From: Dyella sp. C11
Lineage (GTDB): Bacteria > Pseudomonadota > Gammaproteobacteria > Xanthomonadales > Rhodanobacteraceae
DNA length: 64,000 nt
Direction: 5' to 3'
Assembly (NCBI RefSeq): GCF_003121485.1
Contig: NZ_QAVX01000008.1
Location: 112,945-176,944, forward strand
Numbering within the stretch: position 1 is the first letter of the stretch; every line of letters begins with the position of its first letter. Of the stretch, positions 49,846 through 58,768 are shown one piece after another. Below the pieces are notes generated by a model, which saw only the letters and a list, made by a program, of their open reading frames with translations, did not search any database and was not told where the DNA came from. The translations under genes and the position numbers were made by a program.

Positions 49846-51114
49846 TCAGCGCGCGAACGGTTCGAGCTTGCGTGGCACCAAGGTGTTCTTCAGCGTCACG
49901 TACTGCGGCAAGCCATTCTTGCCATAGGGCGGCGGTGCCTCGCCCTGGATGAGTGGCGCAAGATAGCGGCGCGCTGCCGCGGTGATGCCAAAACCGTCGC
50001 GGGCAATGAAGTTGGCCGGCATCTTCTTCTCGCGATTGGCGATCTTCGACAACGGTGCGGATTCAACTTTCCAGCGATAGGGCGCATCGCTGGTGCGCAC
50101 GATGACCGGCATCACCGCGTTCATGCCGGCAAGCGCGTAGTCCACGGCGGCCTTGCCTACGGCGTAGGCCTGGTCGGCATCCGTTTTCGACGCGAGGTGG
50201 CGCGCGGAACGCTGCAGGTAGTCGGGCAATGCCCAGTGATATTTGTAGCCGAGCTTTTCCTTCACCAGCGCGGCCAGCACGGGGGCCACGCCGCCAAGCT
50301 GGCTGTGGCCGAAGGCATCGCGCGTGCCGGCCTCGGCAAGGAATTTGCCTTCGGCGTTAAGCAGGCCTTCGGAGGCAACCACGGTGCACCAGCCGACGCG
50401 CTCGACCGTGGCCTTCACCTTCGCAAGGAAGGCGGCTTCGTCAAACGGACGCTCCGGGAACAGGATGATGTGCGGCGGTGCGTCCGCGCCTTCGCCGGCA
50501 AGGCCTGCCGCGGCGGCGATCCAGCCGGCATGGCGGCCCATCACCTCGACGATGAAAACCTTGGTTGAGGTATCGGCCATCGAGGCGACGTCGAGGCTTG
50601 CCTCCAGCGTGGAAACCGCCGTGTATTTCGCCACCGAACCGAAGCCCGGGCAGCAGTCGGTAAGGGCCAGGTCGTTGTCCACCGTCTTCGGCACGCCGAT
50701 GCAGCGGATGTCGTAGTTCATGGCCTTGCCGAGCTGCGAGATCTTCAGCGCCGTGTCGGCCGAATCATTGCCGCCGTTGTAGAGGAACCAGCGAATATCG
50801 TGGGCGCGGAACACATCGATCAGCCGCTCGTACTCGGCACGGTTGTCATCGATTGACTTGAGCTTGTAGCGGCATGAACCAAACGCGCCGCCCGGCGTGT
50901 GTCGTAACGCGGCGATGGCGGATTTCGATTCCTTCGTGGTGTCGACCAGCTCTTCGCGCAGCGCGCCAAGAATGCCGTTGTGCGCGGCATAGACCGTCAC
51001 ACCTTTTGCGCGCGCCGCCTCGATGACGCCCGCGGCGGTGGCATTGATGACGGCGGTGACGCCGCCGGACTGCGCGTAGAGCAAACGACCTGCGGGCTTG
51101 GATTTGGCGGCCAT
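49846..51114 (-). CDS. pfp: Pyrophosphate-dependent 6-phosphofructokinase
   Basis: The 422-residue protein has LLYAQSGGVTAVINATAAGV, YNGGNDSADTALKI, CIGVPKTVDNDLALTDCCPG and VEVMGRHAGWIAAAAGLA. The GGND motif (aspartate where ATP enzymes carry glycine) and the lysine in PKTVDND are marks of PPi-linked phosphofructokinase. It interconverts fructose 6-phosphate and the 1,6-bisphosphate with PPi. ATG 51114 is used; an in-frame ATG at 51153 would overlap the VOC gene. It follows the VOC protein with a seven-base gap. Confidence 0.92.
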   Translation of the reverse strand: MAAKSKPAGRLLYAQSGGVTAVINATAAGVIEAARAKGVTVYAAHNGILGALREELVDTTKESKSAIAALRHTPGGAFGSCRYKLKSIDDNRAEYERLIDVFRAHDIRWFLYNGGNDSADTALKISQLGKAMNYDIRCIGVPKTVDNDLALTDCCPGFGSVAKYTAVSTLEASLDVASMADTSTKVFIVEVMGRHAGWIAAAAGLAGEGADAPPHIILFPERPFDEAAFLAKVKATVERVGWCTVVASEGLLNAEGKFLAEAGTRDAFGHSQLGGVAPVLAALVKEKLGYKYHWALPDYLQRSARHLASKTDADQAYAVGKAAVDYALAGMNAVMPVIVRTSDAPYRWKVESAPLSKIANREKKMPANFIARDGFGITAAARRYLAPLIQGEAPPPYGKNGLPQYVTLKNTLVPRKLEPFAR

Positions 51115-51121
51115 GGTGTTC

Positions 51122-51550
51122 TCAATCCGGAAGGGCGAGGTTGCCGTGTTCATCAAACACGAAGTACGGGTTGAATGCGAATTCCCAGAGGTGGCCATCC
51201 GGATCGGCGAGATAGCCGGAGTAGCCGCCCCAGAAGGCTTCCTCGGGCGTCTTCAGCTCGCGGGCGCCATTCGCAAGGGCCGTGGCGAACCACGCATCCA
51301 CCTCGTCCTTGGACGTCGCGTTGCGCGCCAGCGTGACGGCCGCGAAACCGCAGGGCAGGTCTTCGACGAGGGCGTCTTCGGCCAGGGCCTCGCGGCCATA
51401 CAGCGCGAGCACGCCGGCTCCGCCCTTGAGAAACACGATGCTGTCGTTGCTCGCGGAGGAGGCCTTCCAGCCCCAGGCTTCGTAGAACTGGCGTGAACGC
51501 GCCAGGTCGCTGACGCCAAGGGTGACGATGTGGATTCGGGGAACGGGCAC
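51122..51550 (-). CDS. VOC (glyoxalase/bleomycin resistance-fold) protein
   Basis: The 142-residue protein has a single VOC domain (VTLGVSDLARSRQFYEAWGW, VFLKGGAGVLALYGREALAE, AFWGGYSGYLADPDGHLWEF). GTG at 51550 is preferred over ATG at 51565 because the GGAGGAG stretch lies just before it and would be its ribosome site. Substrate unknown. It is the first of two minus-strand genes with the PPi-PFK. Confidence 0.85.
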   Translation of the reverse strand: MPVPRIHIVTLGVSDLARSRQFYEAWGWKASSASNDSIVFLKGGAGVLALYGREALAEDALVEDLPCGFAAVTLARNATSKDEVDAWFATALANGARELKTPEEAFWGGYSGYLADPDGHLWEFAFNPYFVFDEHGNLALPD

Positions 51551-51773
51551 GGCGATCTCCTCCATCAGGACCTTGAGAGCTTAATTCGGGCCGCCGGCGC
51601 TGTCCCTGTGACATTCGTGTGTCACGGTTAACCCTTTTGACAACAATTACTTGCCGTTTTCCGGCCGCTTTGTCAGTTTGACGTTGTTGCCCGCAGAAGC
51701 TAATTTGGACGCCAATTTTCTTGCATCCTCCGGGCCTCGCAGCGTGCGTGGTCCGCGGATACCTTGGAGCACT

Positions 51774-52358
51774 ATGCGACTCGTCCTACTCGGTCCGCCC
51801 GGTTCGGGCAAAGGCACCCAGGCTGCGCGTCTGAAGGTGGAACTCGGCGTACCGCACATCTCGACCGGCGACATGCTTCGCGCGGCCGTGGCGGCTGGCA
51901 CGCCCACGGGCCTGAAAGCGAAAGAGGTGATGGACGCGGGCAAGCTCGTTTCCGACGACATCCTGCTTGCCATGCTCGAAGAGCGCCTTTCGCAGGATGA
52001 CGTGAAAAACGGCTTCATCCTGGATGGCTATCCGCGCAACCTGGCCCAGGCCGATGCGATGGATCACCTGCTGGCCAAGATCGGCCAGCCGCTGGACGCC
52101 GTGGTGAAGCTGGAAGTCCCGAACGAAGTGATCATCGGTCGCTGCGAAATCCGCTTCGCCGCCGAGCACCGCAAGGACGACGATCCGGTGGTGGTGCGCG
52201 ATCGCCTGAAGGTCTACGCCGAGCAGACGGCGCCGGTTGCCGACTTCTTCTCCCGCCGCGGCAAGCTGCAGGTGGTGGATGGCGTGGGCGAACTCGATGA
52301 GGTCACCGCTCGCGTGAAGCGCGCGCTGGCTTCCGAATCGGCCGCCGCCAACGGTTGA
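51774..52358 (+). CDS. adk: Adenylate kinase
   Basis: The 194-residue protein has the P-loop LLGPPGSGKGTQAARL, the AMP-binding STGDMLRAAVAAGT, the NMP segment and GFILDGYPRNLAQADAMDHL. It is the short form without the longer LID zinc finger. It keeps ATP, ADP and AMP in balance. ATG 51774 gives the P-loop at the very N-terminus; an open frame upstream is not supported. It is convergent with nothing and 77 bases before mpl, with a hairpin between. Confidence 0.96.
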   Translation: MRLVLLGPPGSGKGTQAARLKVELGVPHISTGDMLRAAVAAGTPTGLKAKEVMDAGKLVSDDILLAMLEERLSQDDVKNGFILDGYPRNLAQADAMDHLLAKIGQPLDAVVKLEVPNEVIIGRCEIRFAAEHRKDDDPVVVRDRLKVYAEQTAPVADFFSRRGKLQVVDGVGELDEVTARVKRALASESAAANG

Positions 52359-52363
52359 CACTC

Positions 52364-52393
52364 CGGGCCGCCGCAAGGCGGCCCGATGCTTTT
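52364..52393 (+). terminator. Hairpin with T-tract between adk and mpl
   Basis: CGGGCCGCC, loop GCAA, GGCGGCCCG, then ATGCTTTT. It lies five bases after the adk stop and may partly separate adk from mpl. Confidence 0.6.
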
Positions 52394-52435
52394 GGGCGGC
52401 CATTCGCGTCGCCGGCTTCATCGAACGGGTTACTC

Positions 52436-53788
52436 ATGCGTCTGCATATCCTCGGCATCTGCGGCACCTTCATGGGCGGCGTCGCCGCGTTGGCGCGCGA
52501 GCTCGGCCTCACCGTCGAAGGCTCCGACGCCAACGTCTATCCGCCCATGAGCACGCAGCTCGAAGGGCTGGGCATTCGTTTGATGGACGGTTACAAGGCC
52601 GAGTATCTGAAGCCCGCGCCCGATCTGGTGGTGGTGGGCAACGCGATGTCGCGCGGCAACCCGGCCGTGGAATACATGCTCGACGAGCAATTGCGTTACG
52701 TCTCCGGCCCGCAATGGCTGGGCGAAACGCTGCTGCCGGGGCGCGAAGTGCTGGCGGTGGCCGGCACGCACGGCAAGACGACCACCACGAGCCTGCTCGC
52801 GCACCTGCTGGAAAGCGCGGGCCTGTCGCCCGGTTTCCTGATTGGCGGTGTACCCGGCAATTTCGATGTGTCGGCGCGCGCCGGCAGCGGCAAGCCGTTC
52901 GTGATCGAAGCCGATGAGTACGACAGCGCATTCTTCGACAAACGCTCGAAGTTCGTGCACTACCGTCCACGCGTCGCCATCCTCAACAACCTGGAATACG
53001 ACCACGCGGATATTTTCCCCGACGTGGCGGCGATCCAGCGCCAGTTCCATCATCTGGTGCGCACCGTGCCGGGCAATGGGCGATTGATCGTCAACGCGCA
53101 TGATCATCACCTTGCCGAAGTGCTGGCGATGGGCTGCTGGACGCCGGTCGAAACCTTCGGCATCGGGCAGGGCGACTGGCAGGCGGAGCTGATCGAGGCC
53201 GATGGTTCGGCGTTCACCGTTCGTCGTGGTGGTGAGGTTATCGGCGATATCCGCTGGTCCCTGCTGGGCAACCACAGCGTGATGAACGCCTTGGCGGCTC
53301 TTGCGGCGGCGACGGCGGCGGGTGCCGATCCGCATGCCTTGCTGCCGGCCTTTGCCGATTTCCTCAGCGTGAAACGCCGCATGGAAATCGTGGGTGAGGC
53401 GAACGGCATTCGCGTGTACGACGATTTCGCGCATCACCCCACGGCCATCGCCACGACACTCGCCGGCCTGCGTGCCAAGGTGGGCGATGCGCGCATCGTG
53501 GTGGCGCTGGAACCGCGGTCCAACTCGATGCGCCTGGGCGCGCACGCGGAAGCGCTTGCGCCGTCCCTGGCAGATGCCGACGCGGTGGTGTTCCTGCATC
53601 GACCGGAACTGCCCTGGGATGCAGGGCGTGTCATCGGTGCGTTGAACGGGCGCGGCAGCGCCGTGCCCACCGTTGATGCGTTGATCCAGGCCTTGCGCAA
53701 CGATGTACGCGTGGGCGACCACGTGGTCTTCATGTCCAACGGTGGCTTCGAAGGTGCGCCGCGCCGTTTTGCCGAGGTCATCAAGTAA
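52436..53788 (+). CDS. mpl: UDP-N-acetylmuramate:L-alanyl-gamma-D-glutamyl-meso-diaminopimelate ligase
   Basis: The 450-residue protein has the Mur ligase layout: LHILGICGTFMGGVAALARE at the start, the ATP-loop VAGTHGKTTTTSLLAHLLES, EADEYDSAFFDKRSKFVHY, RVAILNNLEYDHADIFPD and DDFAHHPTAIATTLAGL. This is Mpl, which recycles murein tripeptide onto UDP-MurNAc. The N-terminal HILGICGTFMGG is diagnostic against MurC. Confidence 0.95.
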   Translation: MRLHILGICGTFMGGVAALARELGLTVEGSDANVYPPMSTQLEGLGIRLMDGYKAEYLKPAPDLVVVGNAMSRGNPAVEYMLDEQLRYVSGPQWLGETLLPGREVLAVAGTHGKTTTTSLLAHLLESAGLSPGFLIGGVPGNFDVSARAGSGKPFVIEADEYDSAFFDKRSKFVHYRPRVAILNNLEYDHADIFPDVAAIQRQFHHLVRTVPGNGRLIVNAHDHHLAEVLAMGCWTPVETFGIGQGDWQAELIEADGSAFTVRRGGEVIGDIRWSLLGNHSVMNALAALAAATAAGADPHALLPAFADFLSVKRRMEIVGEANGIRVYDDFAHHPTAIATTLAGLRAKVGDARIVVALEPRSNSMRLGAHAEALAPSLADADAVVFLHRPELPWDAGRVIGALNGRGSAVPTVDALIQALRNDVRVGDHVVFMSNGGFEGAPRRFAEVIK

Positions 53789-53832
53789 ACCGCACACGCT
53801 GGAGTCACTCGCCGCACGGTTAGACTTCCCGC

Positions 53833-54435
53833 ATGGCTGCCACGTCTCCGCACTCCGATCTTCCGTTGTTCCCGCTGGGTACCGTGTTGTATCCGGGCGG
53901 CCAATTGACCTTGCGCATCTTCGAGCCGCGCTATCTGGACATGGTTCGCGAATGCGCGCGCACGGGCGGTTCGTTCGGCGTGTGCCTGATCCTGCAGGGC
54001 CAGGAAGCCGGAGCCCCAGCGCTGCCGGCCGCCGTCGGCACGCTGGCGCACATTGTCGATTTCCACAATCGCGAGGACGGCCTGCTGGGCATTCTTGCCG
54101 AAGGCGGCGACCGTTTTCGCGTCACGCGCACACGCGTGCGATCGGATGGCCTGGTACGGGGCGACATTGAACCCTGGGCAAAGGAAACTGCGCACGAGGT
54201 GCCGGTGGAACTAGCGTTGCTGCCGTCCATTCTCGAGCGCCTGATCGAAAACCTGGCGCCGCACTGGAAACATGCGCCGCGCCATCTCTATGACGACGCC
54301 AGCTGGGTAGGGTTCCGATTGGCCGAGTTGCTGCCGTTGCAGACCGACGAGCAGCAGCGCCTGCTTGAGCTCACCGACCCGGTGCAGCGCCTGGCGGAAT
54401 TGCGTGACATTCTTCCGCGATTCCAGCGCGACTGA
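53833..54435 (+). CDS. LON peptidase substrate-binding (N-terminal) domain protein
   Basis: The 200-residue protein consists only of the LON substrate-binding domain: LPLFPLGTVLYPGGQLTLRI, FEPRYLDMVRECARTGGSFG and RFRVTRTRVRSDGLVRGDIE, with a helical C-terminal part. There is no ATPase or protease domain, so it is not Lon. Role unknown; such proteins are widespread in gammaproteobacteria. Confidence 0.9.
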   Translation: MAATSPHSDLPLFPLGTVLYPGGQLTLRIFEPRYLDMVRECARTGGSFGVCLILQGQEAGAPALPAAVGTLAHIVDFHNREDGLLGILAEGGDRFRVTRTRVRSDGLVRGDIEPWAKETAHEVPVELALLPSILERLIENLAPHWKHAPRHLYDDASWVGFRLAELLPLQTDEQQRLLELTDPVQRLAELRDILPRFQRD

Positions 54436-54538
54436 CGGCGTCGTTTCCTGGAAAAACGCGCGAGCGTGATGGCGCGGGCTTTCCGGGCAGATCGCGCGCT
54501 TTTACACTGGCTCATCCACATCTTGAGGTCCTGTGTCC

Positions 54539-55357
54539 ATGAGCAGCCTGGCGGGCAAGACCCTATTCATCACCGGTGCGTCGCGTGGCATTGGCCTGGC
54601 CATTGCGCTACGCGCCGCGCGCGATGGCGCCAACATTGTCATCGCGGCCAAGAGCAGCGTGCCCAATCCCCGTTTGCCCGGCACCATCCACACGGCGGCA
54701 GCGGAGATCGAGGCCGCCGGTGGCAAGGCCCTGGCGATCAAGTGCGACATCCGCGAAGGAGACGAAGTGCAGGCCGCCGTGGCCGCGGCAGTCGAGCGAT
54801 TCGGTGGCATCGACATTCTCGTGAACAACGCCAGCGCAATCTGGCTGGCTGGCGTCGAAGACACGCCGATGAAGCGTTTCGACCTGATGCAGCAGGTGAA
54901 TTCGCGCGGCAGCTTCCTGTGTGCACAGGCGTGCCTCCCGCATCTGCTCAAGTCCGCGAATCCGCACATCCTGACGCTGGCACCACCGCCGTCGCTCGAC
55001 GTGAAATGGTGGGCACCGCACACCGGTTACACGCTGGCGAAGATGGGCATGAGTTTCGTCACGCTGGGCCTGGCGGGCGAGCTGGGCAGCAAGGGCATTG
55101 CTGTGAATGCGCTGTGGCCGCGCACTATCGTGGCCACGGATGCGCTCAACATGATCCCGGGTGTACCGATGGAGCGCTGCCGCAAGCCGGCCATCGTCGC
55201 CGATGCCGCGCATGCCGTGCTTACGCGCCCGGCCAAGGGTTTCGCCGGTCACTTCCTCATCGATGAGGAAGTGCTTCGCGAAGAAGGCGTCACCGACTTT
55301 TCCGCGTATGCGGTGGATCCGTCGCAGTCGTTGCTGCCGGATCTGTTTCTCGACTGA
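54539..55357 (+). CDS. Short-chain dehydrogenase/reductase (HSDL2-like)
   Basis: The 272-residue protein has a Rossmann motif GASRGIGLAIALRAARDGAN, a NNAS cofactor motif in ILVNNASAIWLAG, and YTLAKMGMSF as the YxxxK catalytic pair. It resembles HSDL2-type SDRs, whose catalytic serine lies in a segment SPP; here this appears as LAPPPSLD, so the serine may be missing or moved. GAGG upstream fits GTG 54533 or ATG 54539. It is followed, with TGATG overlap, by a HIT protein. Confidence 0.87.
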   Translation: MSSLAGKTLFITGASRGIGLAIALRAARDGANIVIAAKSSVPNPRLPGTIHTAAAEIEAAGGKALAIKCDIREGDEVQAAVAAAVERFGGIDILVNNASAIWLAGVEDTPMKRFDLMQQVNSRGSFLCAQACLPHLLKSANPHILTLAPPPSLDVKWWAPHTGYTLAKMGMSFVTLGLAGELGSKGIAVNALWPRTIVATDALNMIPGVPMERCRKPAIVADAAHAVLTRPAKGFAGHFLIDEEVLREEGVTDFSAYAVDPSQSLLPDLFLD

Positions 55358-55818
55358 TGACTCCGCACTGTCCGTTCTGCGACATCGTCGCGGGCCGCCT
55401 GGCCGCGAGCGTGGTCGCAGAAACGGAAAGGGTGCTGGCGTTCCTCGATCTTCGCCAGGCGGTACCGGGTCATGTGCTGGTGATCCCCAAGGCTCATGTC
55501 GAAGACATTCATGCGATCACGCCCGCGCTTGCCGGTGAGGTGATGCAGTTGGGTGTGCGAGTGGCGCATGCCTTGCGCGAGGCGTTGCATCCACCGGGCA
55601 TCAACCTGTGGCAGTCCAACGGCGCGGCGGCCGGGCAAGAGGTGCCGCACTTTCATTTGCATGTGCAGCCGCGGCGTGTCGCTGATGGCTTGATGCGCGT
55701 GTACCCGCACGGCGTGCCTGTGCCTTCGTCACGCGATGCTCTCGATGAGCTTGCCGCGCGCATCCGGCCATGTCTTTCCCCTGATGACGGCGTCCCCACG
55801 CCAAGGAGTTCCCCATGA
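55357..55818 (+). CDS. HIT-family nucleotide hydrolase/transferase
   Basis: The 153-residue protein has the HIT motif [11 protein letters not shown] (HxHxHx) near residue 100 and an N-terminal [11 protein letters not shown] of the type found in bacterial HIT proteins. It shares a TGATG overlap with the SDR stop and its own stop overlaps the next start (ATGA), so the three genes are coupled. The nucleotide substrate is unknown. Confidence 0.92.
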   Translation: MTPHCPFCDIVAGRLAASVVAETERVLAFLDLRQAVPGHVLVIPKAHVEDIHAITPALAGEVMQLGVRVAHALREALHPPGINLWQSNGAAAGQEVPHFHLHVQPRRVADGLMRVYPHGVPVPSSRDALDELAARIRPCLSPDDGVPTPRSSP

Positions 55819-56234
55819 AATATCTGCACACCATGATCCGCGTGCGCGACATCGACGCGAGCCTGCGTTTTTTCTGCGAGGGCCTTGGCCTGAAGGAAAT
55901 GCGTCGCACGGAGAATGCCAACGGCAAGTTCACCCTGGTGTTTCTTGCGGCGCCGGATTCGCCCGACGCGGAGATCGAGCTCACCTATAACTGGGGCTCC
56001 ACCGAGGATTACGGCAGTGCCCGTAATTTCGGCCACCTCGCGTTCCGCGTCGACGACATCTACAAGACCTGTGCGCATCTTGAATCGATGGGTTACGTCA
56101 TCAACCGACCGCCACGCGACGGACACATGGCTTTCGTACGCTCGCCAGACCTGATTTCCGTGGAATTGCTGCAGGACGGTCATCTCCCGCCGCAGGAACC
56201 GTGGGCGTCGATGCCCAACACCGGTGTCTGGTAA
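55815..56234 (+). CDS. gloA: Lactoylglutathione lyase-type VOC protein
   Basis: The 139-residue protein matches glyoxalase [20 protein letters not shown] with the first histidine ligand, [33 protein letters not shown] with the second histidine and [13 protein letters not shown]. It is expected to convert the methylglyoxal-glutathione hemithioacetal. It overlaps the HIT stop by four bases and has AGGAG upstream. One change from the canonical set cannot be excluded. Confidence 0.88.
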   Translation: MKYLHTMIRVRDIDASLRFFCEGLGLKEMRRTENANGKFTLVFLAAPDSPDAEIELTYNWGSTEDYGSARNFGHLAFRVDDIYKTCAHLESMGYVINRPPRDGHMAFVRSPDLISVELLQDGHLPPQEPWASMPNTGVW

Positions 56235-56527
56235 GCGGGTTGCTGTCGCGAGGCTTGCCACTGGATTTGGCGGTGGCGGACATGGGTCCAACGACCCTAG
56301 GCCATAGGTGCTAGCCAGTCTCCAGGCCTCCGGCTTCCGTTCGACGGTTTTGCCCCATTTGTAGGGTGACTGCGGCAGGCATAGTTGTATATTGTGTGAC
56401 CCATATCACATTTTTGTAGCGGTCGCGGGTTAGCTTGGCGCGACGGGCGTGGTAACAGGGGGGTAGCCACAGGATGTGGCAACGACCGGCCGAAACCTGT
56501 GACCCTGAGGGGATGGGGGAGGGAACC

Positions 56528-57868
56528 ATGGCTGTACTGAGGGAGGAAGCCAGGCGATGCGTCGTCTGGTTTGGTCAGCCGGCCGGCGAGGAGCGGGCTG
56601 GGCTGGCCGAGGCGGGATGGATTGTCCGCGTGGCCGATGCCGGTACCCAAGGCGGTGTCGGCATGCGAAACAACGATACGGTGGTGGCGCTGGCCGACCT
56701 CAGGCACGGTGACCCTGCTTCCGCGCATGCCATGGCCCAGCTCATGGCCGATCATCCATGGTTGCCGTGGGTGGCACTCATTCCGCCGGCCATGTCGGTG
56801 CACGAGCCGCTGATCGATCGTGTCCTTGAAGCCAGCATCGAATATTTCGCCACGCCCGTGGACGTGGATCGACTCGTCGAAGCCCTCGCACGCATCGGTG
56901 GTGATCAGCCGCTGATGGCGGAGCCGGGCGATGTCGGCGTCACCGGCCGCAGCGCGGCCATTGGTGCGGTGGTTGCCAGCGTGCGCAAGTACGCGCCGGT
57001 GGAATTGCCGGTGCTGATCACCGGCGAAACCGGTACGGGCAAGGAAGTGGCCGCGCGCGCGTTGCACAGCCTTTCCGCGCGCGCCGATCGGCCGTTTGCG
57101 GCCATCAATTGCGGCGCGCTGCCGCCGAACCTGGTGCAATCCGAATTGTTCGGCCACGAGCGTGGCGCCTTCACCGGTGCCAATGCCCGCCGCATCGGCC
57201 ATTTCGAAACCGCGGCCGGTGGCACCGTGTTTCTCGACGAAGTGGGCGATCTTCCCCTCGACGCGCAAACCAGCCTGCTGCGTTTCCTGCAGGAAGGCAC
57301 GCTGGAACGCGTCGGCAGCAGCCAGCTGATCAAGCTCGACGTGCGCGTGCTGGCGGCTACGCACGTGGATCTGGAAAAAGCGGTGGAGCAGGGTCGTTTC
57401 CGCGAAGACCTGTATTACCGGCTCAACGTGTTGCGCCTGCGCATGCCGCCCTTGCGCGAGCGCGAAGATGACGTGGTGGTGCTGGCGCAGAAATTCCTCG
57501 ATGCGTTCCGTGAACAGCACGCCAGCCGTGCGCGTGCGTTCAGCGCGAGTGCGCGTCGCGCCATGCTCGATTTCAGTTGGCCGGGTAATGTGCGTGAGTT
57601 GCTTAACCGCGTGCAGCGCGCCGCCGTGGTCGCGGAAGACGCGCTCATCAGCGTGAACGATCTGGATCTCGCCGATGTGCTGACCAAGCAGGCCGCGCGT
57701 ACCAGCCTCGGCAGCACGCGCGTGGCGGCGGAGCGCGACGCGGTGATTGCATGCCTGCGCGAAAGCCGTTTCAACGTGAGCGAATGCGCGCGCCGACTGA
57801 AGGTGTCGCGCGTGACCATCTACCGCCTGTGCAAGAAACATCAGCTCGCGCTGGACGAGCTGCGCTGA
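56528..57868 (+). CDS. Sigma-54-dependent (bEBP) transcriptional activator with degenerate N-terminal domain
   Basis: The 446-residue protein has a central AAA+ domain: LITGETGTGKEVAARALHSL (Walker A), the sigma-54 contact motif GAFTGA, GTVFLDEVGDLPLDAQTSLL (Walker B) and LRFLQEGTLERVG, then a C-terminal Fis-type HTH (NVSECARRLKVSRVTIYRLC). The N-terminal 110 residues look like a VpsR-type receiver relative, without a clear phosphorylatable aspartate arrangement (VVALADLRHGDPASAHAMAQ). GGGAGG before ATG 56528 fixes the start. It is preceded by a 293-base gap and followed by a gene-free block. Confidence 0.9.
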   Translation: MAVLREEARRCVVWFGQPAGEERAGLAEAGWIVRVADAGTQGGVGMRNNDTVVALADLRHGDPASAHAMAQLMADHPWLPWVALIPPAMSVHEPLIDRVLEASIEYFATPVDVDRLVEALARIGGDQPLMAEPGDVGVTGRSAAIGAVVASVRKYAPVELPVLITGETGTGKEVAARALHSLSARADRPFAAINCGALPPNLVQSELFGHERGAFTGANARRIGHFETAAGGTVFLDEVGDLPLDAQTSLLRFLQEGTLERVGSSQLIKLDVRVLAATHVDLEKAVEQGRFREDLYYRLNVLRLRMPPLREREDDVVVLAQKFLDAFREQHASRARAFSASARRAMLDFSWPGNVRELLNRVQRAAVVAEDALISVNDLDLADVLTKQAARTSLGSTRVAAERDAVIACLRESRFNVSECARRLKVSRVTIYRLCKKHQLALDELR

Positions 57869-57928
57869 CCGACCGCTTCGGCGCCCGCAAGGACCATCCC
57901 CGAAAAAGCGAACGCACGCCAACCCGCC

Positions 57929-58012
57929 GGGGTGGGCGGCGGATGCTCGCTCTTGCGTGGCTGGTTGGGCGCCAGCCCAGCCACCTGACTGCAAGCACCC
58001 GCCGCCCACTCC
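57929..58012. repeat. Nested inverted repeat, 84 bases
   Basis: The outer arms are GGGGTGGGCGGCGGATGCT (57929) and AGCACCCGCCGCCCACTCC (57994), 19 positions with one wobble and one mismatch. Inside, GTGGCTGG (57957) pairs with CCAGCCAC (57977). It lies 60 bases after the sigma-54 activator. Confidence 0.85.
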
Positions 58013-58076
58013 GGTCGCGGTTGGCTGACCGTGGGGAAAGCTGTCGTGGGTAAACGTGGGTTCGCTGAAGAGGAAG

Positions 58077-58107
58077 GCCCCCGACCCGCAGGGGTCGGGT
58101 CGGGGGC
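58077..58107. repeat. Inverted repeat, 11-base arms
   Basis: GCCCCCGACCC at 58077 and GGGTCGGGGGC at 58097, a perfect 11-base stem with a nine-base loop. No T-tract follows on either strand. Confidence 0.87.
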
Positions 58108-58225
58108 TTCCATTGGTGCCCCGGCCACAGGGGTTGCCGGGTTACCGCCCTCATGACCGCCTTGCGGCGGAATGCTTTTGCGATGACTTCCCACCCACAT
58201 GAGTGACGGGAGAGGGGAGTCCGGT

Positions 58226-58335
58226 TGCCAGCTGCGATGCTCGTGCCGACGTTGCCCTGGGCCACCCAAGAGCGTCGCCTTCCTGTCGTCGCGAGCATCC
58301 GTGTCGCGGCGTTCGGCGCGTTGTCGCAGCTGGCA
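58226..58335. repeat. Nested inverted repeat, 110 bases
   Basis: Perfect 12-base outer arms (TGCCAGCTGCGA at 58226, TCGCAGCTGGCA at 58324) enclose perfect 8-base inner arms (GATGCTCG at 58236, CGAGCATC at 58292). Confidence 0.87.
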
Positions 58336-58392
58336 TTGCCCCCTTCCCGCCTGTACGACTGAAAGGGAGCAAACGCCGTGCCAACCTGCCCT

Positions 58393-58422
58393 GATGGCTG
58401 GAAAACGCGCCCTGTAGCCATC
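58393..58422. repeat. Inverted repeat, 7-base arms
   Basis: GATGGCT at 58393 and AGCCATC at 58416 around 16 bases. Right end of the structured block. Confidence 0.65.
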
Positions 58423-58768
58423 TGGCAATGATGGGCGTGGTTTTGAACCGTGCTAAAGGCGTTACATGCGCTGGCCCACAACCCTGTCGCCAGCCCCGCT
58501 TAACACCCGTGGTTATGCGGTTTCGTCGAAGGTGTTTCAGCGGGTTAACAGCGGACAGGGGAAATGTCACACCTGTCGCGGGGCCGCGGGGTCGTGAACC
58601 GGTAGCCGGGCTTTCCTTTGCCCTGCTCGCCGCTTCGCAGGCCTGCCTTCGTGCAAAGCCTGCCCCCAGGGCTTAGGATTCAGGTTCGCCGCCGCGGGTG
58701 GCGACCATCCCCATCCCCGTTTTCCCCTCAAGCAATGGTGTCGTCGTCGACGATGCCCGGAGCACGAC

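Larger units (their letters stand above)
57869..58768. other. 0.9 kb gene-free block with dense nested palindromes
   Basis: No open frame here has coding character: all long frames are arginine- and proline-rich and shift between strands. Instead the 494 bases from 57929 to 58422 contain five separate strong inverted repeats listed below as features. 58423-58768 shows no further structure except the ribosome site of the aminotransferase at 58760 (GGAG). The block could be a structured RNA, a repeated chromosomal element or a fossil mobile unit. Confidence 0.7.

Noticed and set aside
57771..58481. 236-codon open frame on the minus strand through the structured block
   Set aside because: Arginine- and proline-rich, runs through palindromes and into the activator gene; no domain. 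More likely structured DNA than a protein.
57869..58768. Retron or diversity-generating element
   Set aside because: The palindromes suggested an msr/msd-like RNA, but there is no reverse transcriptase gene on either side.
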